From Candidatus Saccharimonadota bacterium (GTDB lineage Bacteria > Patescibacteriota > Saccharimonadia > Saccharimonadales > Saccharimonadaceae): 64,000 bases of DNA. The translations under genes and the position numbers were made by a program. Below are positions 58,715 to 64,000 of this stretch, piece by piece (position 1 is the first letter of the stretch; each line of letters begins with the position of its first letter). The notes beneath the pieces were generated by a model. That model saw only the letters and a list, made by a program, of their open reading frames with translations, was not told where the DNA came from and did not search any database. The DNA is taken from assembly GCA_028286285.1 (NCBI GenBank), contig JAQBRV010000002.1:52814-116813 (forward strand), in the 5' to 3' direction.

Positions 58715-59446
58715 ATGGGAATCTTCAGTAGGGTACGACTTTTGATTGGTATTATATTTATTATTGGAATGGTGGCGGCACTTTTCTTCTATCTTAATTA
58801 TTCTATGTCGAATATCGTCTCGCAGTCCGCCGTGTTGGAGTCTGACACATATGCAGTGAGCACCGAGTACGGCGGGGTGATAGAAAAACAGTATGTTGAG
58901 ATTGGCAGCAAAATTAAAAAAGGCGATCCATTGTTTGAACTGAAAAGCTCGAGCCTGGCGGACGCACTGCGATCCAAGCAGGTTGATGCAACTGCCCTGC
59001 TCTTCTCACTGACACCAACCGGCAATATCCTGATTACTGCTAACAACAATGGCACCGTTCGTGAAATCAACTTTCTGACAGGCGCCTTCGTGCCGAGTAA
59101 TGGCCAGATTGCTTTGATCGACATTGCCGATTCGCAGTACGTAACAACGCGATACTTACTGCGTGCACCAGACTATGCTCGTATCAATCGCTCAAATCCT
59201 GTGTCTGTTACCTTACCAGACAATACGCGGCTTGAGGCGAAAGTATTTGATATTACCCTCCAAAAAGACGGCGAAAAGGTTTACACGATCGTCAAAGCAC
59301 GGTTCGATGATAATGCGAAGATTCCGGCTACTTTTAGTTCAGGAACGCCAGTATCAGCCAGTTGGCAGCTAGAAAAAAGTGACTGGTACCAAGCAGTCAT
59401 CGATGTATTAAAGGGACTTATTGAACCGACAACGCAATCGAGGTAA
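58715..59446 (+). CDS. Membrane-fusion/HlyD-like protein with biotinyl-lipoyl fold
   Basis: The 243-residue protein has one N-terminal transmembrane helix (about 8-28) and an extracytoplasmic part. That part begins with the lipoyl-like half motif VSTEYGGVIEKQYVEIGSKIKKGDPLFEL (about 48-77), then the second half (TANNNGTVREINFLTGAFV) and a beta-barrel domain. It is shorter than typical HlyD and lacks the long helical hairpin, like periplasmic partners of Alg44/BcsA-type synthases. It starts directly after the synthase stop, and the next gene overlaps by 1 nt. Confidence 0.8.
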   Translation: MGIFSRVRLLIGIIFIIGMVAALFFYLNYSMSNIVSQSAVLESDTYAVSTEYGGVIEKQYVEIGSKIKKGDPLFELKSSSLADALRSKQVDATALLFSLTPTGNILITANNNGTVREINFLTGAFVPSNGQIALIDIADSQYVTTRYLLRAPDYARINRSNPVSVTLPDNTRLEAKVFDITLQKDGEKVYTIVKARFDDNAKIPATFSSGTPVSASWQLEKSDWYQAVIDVLKGLIEPTTQSR

Positions 59447-61449
59447 TGATGCGAATGAAGAAATTTACCTATGGAATAGGAATAGTAGTAATAATTTTTG
59501 TCATCTGTGGCATGGGAGTATATCTTTTGGTGAATTTTATTCGATCAGATAGTCCGGCTATGACTCCCGCCGCGGCAGAGACGAGTCCGTCACTTATCAA
59601 TACCCAGGTTCTGGCTCAACTGCATCAAAATGATGCATCGGGGATCGACCTGTCGCATATAGCCGCTGGCCTTACCCCTCCAACCAACAAATGGTTTAGC
59701 GGGTTCGCGCTTCAACGTGATCCAAAACCCGGCTTCGGTTATCCGAACAGCTACCGACCTTTGATGAATGGTTTTGAAATGGGTCTCCCCGTTGTCTCGG
59801 CGACAAATGATACAGTCTCGGGGCCACACCGAGCAGATGTTGTCGTAACGATTGAACGTGCCGTCCGCTATGAGATTGTCCGCTACGACGAGTTAACCGT
59901 TGAGATTGCGTACTTTGCGTCTGATAACCAGAAGCTGGCCACGCTCACGATTGGGTCGGGTCTTCCCTATGCTTTCCTGAGTGCTGAGACGGCAATCAAA
60001 GTCTCTACGAATCTACCTGCTCTCAAGCATCAAGATGATCACCTGGCGACGGTCACCGTCGCGGGACAGACCTACGGGGTTCAGAGCAAGACCATCACAC
60101 CCCATTCAGGTGCTATGGAGCTCAACGACGGTGAACTTCTGACATGGTTTAGCGCCCCAGAACCGGACGATGCTAGACACCTCAGTAAATATGCGTCCAA
60201 TCGAGTGCTCTCAGGGGTGGTCTCATACCGTTTTGATAAAGATCACTACGAAACCGAACTCTCGTATAGTACAAGCAATCATCAGCCGACTATCATCGTC
60301 CGTATGCCCCATCAGTATACTGGGGGGAAAACGAAATCCCTGTTTAGCTATCGCTCCATTTTCGGTGATCTGAAAGCCGAAGCCACGAATAAGCTAGTGT
60401 ATACGACGCCGTCGGTTCCTCTCAAGCCTTCGCTTGATATCGGCCGCCTTTCCTCTGACGATAAGAATAAATTGCTTACACAGCTTAAGCAAGATGGCAA
60501 AACCTTGCAACTATCAAAACCCGATACGTACTTTGCGGGAAAAGAAATGCAGCGCGTGGCGCAGCTACTGGATATCGCTGCTCAACTGGGTGCCAAGCAA
60601 GAGCAACAAGAGATACAGACCAGTCTCAAGGCAGCGTTGGTAGACTGGCTTAGAACCAATAAAGCAAGCGTGCGGTCGTTCTATTATGATACGAAGATGC
60701 GTGGGATCGTCGGGAATGAGGCCAGTTTTGGAGCAGACAAGGAGTTTAATGACCACCACTTCCATTACGGTTATTTCATCTATGCTGCGAGCATCCTTGC
60801 GAAGTATGATCCTGGCTTCGTGAAAGAACACAGTGCGGTTGTGAATCTTCTCGCGGCAGACATCGCAAACTACAAACCGAATGAAGAATTACCCTTACGA
60901 CGTAACTTTGATCCATATAGTGGCCACGGATGGGCGTCGGGTATTTCACCATTCCTTGATGGTAACAACCAAGAATCGTCCTCGGAGGCTATGAACGCGT
61001 GGACGAGTGTCGCGCTGTGGGCGCAGCAAACAAAAAATAAAACGCTTGAAACCGAAGCGTTATGGATGCTCTCGAACGAGATAGCAACAGCCAAAAAGTA
61101 CTGGCTCCAGTCAAATTCTGAAAATGTGTGCTACTTGCGAGCCTACACTGCCCCGCTCGTCGCCATTAATTGGGGTGGCAAACGAGAATATAGAACATTT
61201 TTCAGTGATGAGCCAAATGCAAAATTAGGCATCCAGCTGATCCCATTCAATCCATCGATGGCAGCGCTTTTGACAGACATGCCCGCAAAAGCCTTGTCGT
61301 CACATACCCCCACTGGCATGTTTGGTGACTATATCATGATGGCTCAGGCGTCGACTCAGACGTTTGAAGCGGCGCAGCGTCTTCCCGACACGGCTATTGA
61401 CGACGGTGATTCACGCACGTATTTGTATGCGTGGATGCTCACGCACTAG
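59446..61449 (+). CDS. Membrane-anchored GH81 endo-beta-1,3-glucanase
   Basis: A 667-residue protein with an N-terminal anchor (about 8-28) and an extracytoplasmic GH81 domain. Typical pieces are LTPPTNKWFSGFALQ near 77, FNDHHFHYGYFIYAAS near 433 with the acid Asp, and DPYSGHGWASGISPFLDGNNQESSSEAMNAW near 490-520 with the catalytic Glu. GH81 enzymes cut beta-1,3-glucan by inversion. Its place after a processive synthase suggests it edits or releases the polymer made by the same locus. The stop overlaps the stop of der on the other strand by 4 nt (CTAG). Confidence 0.92.
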   Translation: MMRMKKFTYGIGIVVIIFVICGMGVYLLVNFIRSDSPAMTPAAAETSPSLINTQVLAQLHQNDASGIDLSHIAAGLTPPTNKWFSGFALQRDPKPGFGYPNSYRPLMNGFEMGLPVVSATNDTVSGPHRADVVVTIERAVRYEIVRYDELTVEIAYFASDNQKLATLTIGSGLPYAFLSAETAIKVSTNLPALKHQDDHLATVTVAGQTYGVQSKTITPHSGAMELNDGELLTWFSAPEPDDARHLSKYASNRVLSGVVSYRFDKDHYETELSYSTSNHQPTIIVRMPHQYTGGKTKSLFSYRSIFGDLKAEATNKLVYTTPSVPLKPSLDIGRLSSDDKNKLLTQLKQDGKTLQLSKPDTYFAGKEMQRVAQLLDIAAQLGAKQEQQEIQTSLKAALVDWLRTNKASVRSFYYDTKMRGIVGNEASFGADKEFNDHHFHYGYFIYAASILAKYDPGFVKEHSAVVNLLAADIANYKPNEELPLRRNFDPYSGHGWASGISPFLDGNNQESSSEAMNAWTSVALWAQQTKNKTLETEALWMLSNEIATAKKYWLQSNSENVCYLRAYTAPLVAINWGGKREYRTFFSDEPNAKLGIQLIPFNPSMAALLTDMPAKALSSHTPTGMFGDYIMMAQASTQTFEAAQRLPDTAIDDGDSRTYLYAWMLTH

Positions 61450-62858
61450 CTCTTTTTTGGTGCTTTCTCAGCTTCTTTTGCCTGCTTGTACTTCTTCGTC
61501 ACAGGTTCTTTGCCTTGAGCAATACGTTCTTTGTTGGCTTTGATTTGTTTTTCGTCGAGGAAACTAAACTTGATCGGGGTGCCGGCATAGTTATACGTTT
61601 CACGGAGTTGTTTTTCGAGGTAGCGTTTGTAGCTCCAGTGAACAAATTTTAGGTTCGATCCATGAATTACGAACCATGGTGGTGCGGTGTCGGTCTGAAC
61701 CATGTAGCGGAGTTTAGGATGCGTATTCTTCAGCCCAGCTGGCGGATGCTTCTGAACAGCATTCTGTAGCATGTCATTTAAGACGCGCGTCTTGGTTTCT
61801 TGTTTGCGCCGGGCGTCGATATCGAGAGCGAGATCAAATAGTTTTGTCACGTTCTGACCAGTCACACTACTAGTAAAAATCAGTGGTGCCCAGGGTGTAA
61901 ACTTGAATGTGCGGGCGATACTTGGCGCGAGTGCGTCGCGAGTGTAGGCGTCTTTGTCTTGGACACTGTCCCACTTGCTTACGACGATCACCATACCTTT
62001 GCCGGCTTCGTCGATAATACCAGCCAAACGTTGATCAAGTTGAGTGTTCAGCTCATTAACGTCCATGAGCAGGAAGCAGATATCGGCTTCTTCGATGGCC
62101 TGAAGCGTACGAAGAACAGAGAATTTTTCAATCCCAACCTCTTGCTTGCCGGGTTTACGCATGCCCGCGGTGTCGAGGATTTCGAGGTCACGGGTGCTAT
62201 AGCGAACTGAGACGCGGTTGACGTCGCGAGTTGTACCGGCGATATTGGCTACGATGGCCTGTTGTTTACCCGCCAGGGTGTTGAACAGATAGCTCTTGCC
62301 GACATTTGGACGGCCAATCAGGGCAATACGGAGGATTTCATCGGCTTCCTCTTCGCTCTTGGCTGGGATAATTTCCACAATTTCATCGAGCACGTCAGTA
62401 ATACCACTATTGTGCTCGGCACTGGTGCGGATAATGGATTTAATACCAAGCCGGCGATATTCTTCGTTAGGCAGACTAGTCTTGAGATCGGCTTTATTGG
62501 TGAGAAGGATGACCGGCTTCTTGCTCTTCAGTGCTTTTTTAGCCACGATACGGTCTTCATCGCTAGCGTACTGGGTGCTATCAACCACGACCAAGATAAC
62601 ATCGGCTACATCGGCTGCCTCGGTAATTTGCTCCTGGATACTGGCTTCGAACTCATCGTTGGGATCTTTGAGACCAGCGGTGTCAACCAGCCAGAATTGG
62701 TGATGTTTGTATTCTACGCGGCCGAGGACGTTGTCACGCGTGGTACCCGCTTCTCTGGCGACGATCGCTTGCTGTGCCCTGACCATACGGTTAAAAAGCG
62801 AACTCTTACCGACGTTCGCCTGACCAATAATCGCAACCGTAGGGAGTTTTGAAGCCAT
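61446..62858 (-). CDS. der: Ribosome biogenesis GTPase Der (EngA)
   Basis: Double GTPase needed for 50S assembly. The 470-residue protein has two G domains, each with G1 (GQANVGKS near 13 and GRPNVGKS near 182), G3 (DTAG) and G4 (NKAD, SKWD). The C-terminal KH-like domain follows (YMVQTDTAPPWFVIHGSNLKFVH) with a basic tail. TGT-TATAAT on the complement (62870-62878) ends 11 nt before ATG. Confidence 0.97.
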   Translation of the reverse strand: MASKLPTVAIIGQANVGKSSLFNRMVRAQQAIVAREAGTTRDNVLGRVEYKHHQFWLVDTAGLKDPNDEFEASIQEQITEAADVADVILVVVDSTQYASDEDRIVAKKALKSKKPVILLTNKADLKTSLPNEEYRRLGIKSIIRTSAEHNSGITDVLDEIVEIIPAKSEEEADEILRIALIGRPNVGKSYLFNTLAGKQQAIVANIAGTTRDVNRVSVRYSTRDLEILDTAGMRKPGKQEVGIEKFSVLRTLQAIEEADICFLLMDVNELNTQLDQRLAGIIDEAGKGMVIVVSKWDSVQDKDAYTRDALAPSIARTFKFTPWAPLIFTSSVTGQNVTKLFDLALDIDARRKQETKTRVLNDMLQNAVQKHPPAGLKNTHPKLRYMVQTDTAPPWFVIHGSNLKFVHWSYKRYLEKQLRETYNYAGTPIKFSFLDEKQIKANKERIAQGKEPVTKKYKQAKEAEKAPKKS

Positions 62859-62969
62859 AACTGGAGTTTATTATAACAGAGGTCGCTCGTCTTTGCGAGC
62901 ATAAGCAAATTCATTGACTTTTATTTCTTTGAATAACTTGTTCCTGGCAAAGAATAAGCATTATATCAC

Positions 62970-63665
62970 CTATTGAATATCGACAATTTTGTATTCACCT
63001 GGCTTTATATCACCAAGTGAATAATCACCGAATGATAAGCGGTGGAGTTTGGTGACAGTATAGCCAAGTGAGCCGAAGGTACGGCGGATTTGGCGGTTTC
63101 TGCCCTCGGTCATGGTGATTTGCCAACCTTTTCGGCTGGTGTCGTTGAGCCGCTCGAGCGATAGTTTACTCGGTCCATCCTCAAGCTGTACCCCATAGTC
63201 GCTGATCATCTGGTGGTGCAATGGTTCCAAATCCCTATCGAGGCGAACGTTGTAGACTTTTGTCTTATAAAATTTCGGATGTGTCATTTGGTAGGCGAAG
63301 TCACCGTCATTGGTGAGAATCAGCAGACCTGAGCTGTCTTTGTCCAGGCGGCCAACTGGTTTGAGGTTATGGAACTCCGAAGGGAGCAGCGCGTAGATTG
63401 TATCATTGTCGCCTTGTTTCTTGCGCGAACAAATGTAACCAATGGGCTTATGGAATAGGACATAGGTTACTTCCCTTTCGTCCGTAATTGATTTGCCGTG
63501 AACAGCGATGTCATCCCCTACCCTGAAGCGGGCTCCGAGCGTCGCCACGGTGCCATTGACCGTCACTGCGCCCTGCTCGATCAAGAGATCGGCTTCACGT
63601 CGCGAAGAACCCAGCTGAAGCGCAAGGAATTTATTGAGTCGTTCGGAAGAGGTGTCATCGATCAT
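62970..63665 (-). CDS. rluB: RsuA/RluB-family pseudouridine synthase
   Basis: Modifies uridines in rRNA. From ATG 63665 the 231-residue protein has an N-terminal S4 domain (RLNKFLALQLGSSRREADLLIEQGAVTVNG) and the catalytic Asp in PVGRLDKDSSGLLILTNDGDFAYQMTHP. EGRNRQIRRTFGSLGYTVTKLHR ends the fold. RluB, RluE, RluF and RsuA cannot be separated safely; RluB is the usual one next to scp genes. The longest frame opens with GTG 63683, but TGC-TATACT (complement 63674-63682) lies between, so ATG 63665 is chosen. Confidence 0.88.
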   Translation of the reverse strand: MIDDTSSERLNKFLALQLGSSRREADLLIEQGAVTVNGTVATLGARFRVGDDIAVHGKSITDEREVTYVLFHKPIGYICSRKKQGDNDTIYALLPSEFHNLKPVGRLDKDSSGLLILTNDGDFAYQMTHPKFYKTKVYNVRLDRDLEPLHHQMISDYGVQLEDGPSKLSLERLNDTSRKGWQITMTEGRNRQIRRTFGSLGYTVTKLHRLSFGDYSLGDIKPGEYKIVDIQ

Positions 63666-63682
63666 GTGCTGGTAGTATAGCA

Positions 63683-64000
63683 CTATACCGGCGGAGATGG
63701 CGGTTGTGAGGTAGTCTGAGGGGCTGGTGCTTGCAGTGGTGTTTCTTCGAAAGAAAGACCCGACTCTTCTTGGAGTGGTGGTGGCGTTGGAGTCGGTGTT
63801 GGAGGTGTCGGTGCAACTGCTGGACTGTCTGTGACCGGTATTTGTATTTGCGGGCTTGGAATAACTGGGGGTTGTGGGGCTGGTGGCATTGGTTGGCTAC
63901 CGAGTTCTTCAGAGATGCGGTCGGCCATATTAGGGCCGCTGGATTCGGGGCGCTCTAGAGGATGGATAACACGGTCTCCAAGGTTTGCGGGACGAGCTGT
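63683..64000 (-). CDS. Proline-rich C-terminal end of a protein cut by the window edge
   Basis: The frame stays open to the last base of the window, so the apparent ATG at 63928 is probably internal. The 105 visible residues are mostly a Pro/Thr/Ser/Gln linker (PAPQPPVIPSPQIQIPVTD, TPPTPTPTPPP) with an acidic patch (QEESGLSFEETPL). By position before an RluB-type gene it could be the tail of ScpB or another protein; no domain is visible to decide. The TAG stop overlaps the 5' end of the rluB longest frame. Confidence 0.6.
   Translation of the reverse strand, partial: TARPANLGDRVIHPLERPESSGPNMADRISEELGSQPMPPAPQPPVIPSPQIQIPVTDSPAVAPTPPTPTPTPPPLQEESGLSFEETPLQAPAPQTTSQPPSPPV

Noticed and set aside
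62262..62852. 196-residue frame antisense to der
   Set aside because: Mirror frame of a conserved GTPase gene; composition reflects the opposite strand.

Overview
The window looks like a chromosomal segment of a Saccharibacteria (TM7)-type Patescibacteria/CPR genome. The grounds are dense short genes, a compact cell-wall and division set, the MurD/MurL-like pair, a solitary type IV secretion-like coupling ATPase, pseudopilin and DprA genes, and many small proteins without clear families. UGA works as a stop (for example the ATGA overlap at 20974-20977) and an RF2 gene is present, so the UGA-Gly code of Gracilibacteria/Absconditabacteria is excluded. The lineage call is an inference from gene content; there is no rRNA or tRNA in the window.

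Layout. 0-15 kb, mostly + strand: secA, an M16 peptidase, murD plus a MurL-like epimerase, prfB, a Nudix enzyme, ftsE-ftsX with a PcsB-like CHAP hydrolase, a CtpA protease, a lone receiver protein and a large acidic unknown. 15-28 kb: rpmA, a THUMP-type methyltransferase, xseA/xseB, a small histidine kinase-receiver-recO operon, glycyl-tRNA synthetase, RNase HI, several unknowns and a DUF4868/KwaB-like gene. 28.3-31.2 kb: an array of small unrelated genes separated by five copies of an imperfect ~50-nt repeat. 31-35.7 kb: a flavodoxin-like protein, a PIF1-type helicase, an LssY_C-like protein and a GH1 glycosidase. 35.8-44.3 kb: a dcw cluster (mraZ, rsmH, ftsL, ftsI, mraY, ftsW, murG, ftsQ) headed by paired DnaA-box-like sites and MraZ-box repeats. 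44.3-45.0 kb: an AT-rich gap without a credible gene. 45-54.3 kb, - strand: a TIGR02391/Ymh-like protein, a VirD4/HerA-like ATPase, a sigma-region-4/HARE-HTH protein, a pseudopilin, topA and dprA. 54.3-54.7 kb: a promoter, about 340 nt of strongly foldable sequence and a terminator, read as an unidentified non-coding RNA. 54.8-57 kb: three GC-rich SD-led small genes around pth. 57-61.4 kb: a processive GT2 synthase, a membrane-fusion protein and a GH81 beta-1,3-glucanase. 61.4-64 kb: der, an RluB-type pseudouridine synthase and the end of a Pro-rich protein (ScpB-like by position only).

Two styles of gene start recur. Most genes have a -10 hexamer (TATAAT, TATACT, TACAAT and similar), often preceded by TGn, ending only 6-9 nt before the start codon, so their mRNAs should be leaderless. 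This also corrects several starts. A minority (27904, 55358, 55830, 56595) have -35/-10 promoters or an extended -10, 40-75 nt leaders, a strong Shine-Dalgarno, G/C-ending codons and a hairpin terminator, and look like separate acquisitions or a distinct expression class.

The genes combine into envelope growth and division (Mur/Fts/FtsEX-PcsB-like), a beta-glucan-type surface polysaccharide locus, DNA uptake and processing (pseudopilin, DprA, RecO, TopA, XseAB), and a variable region with possible defence-related genes.
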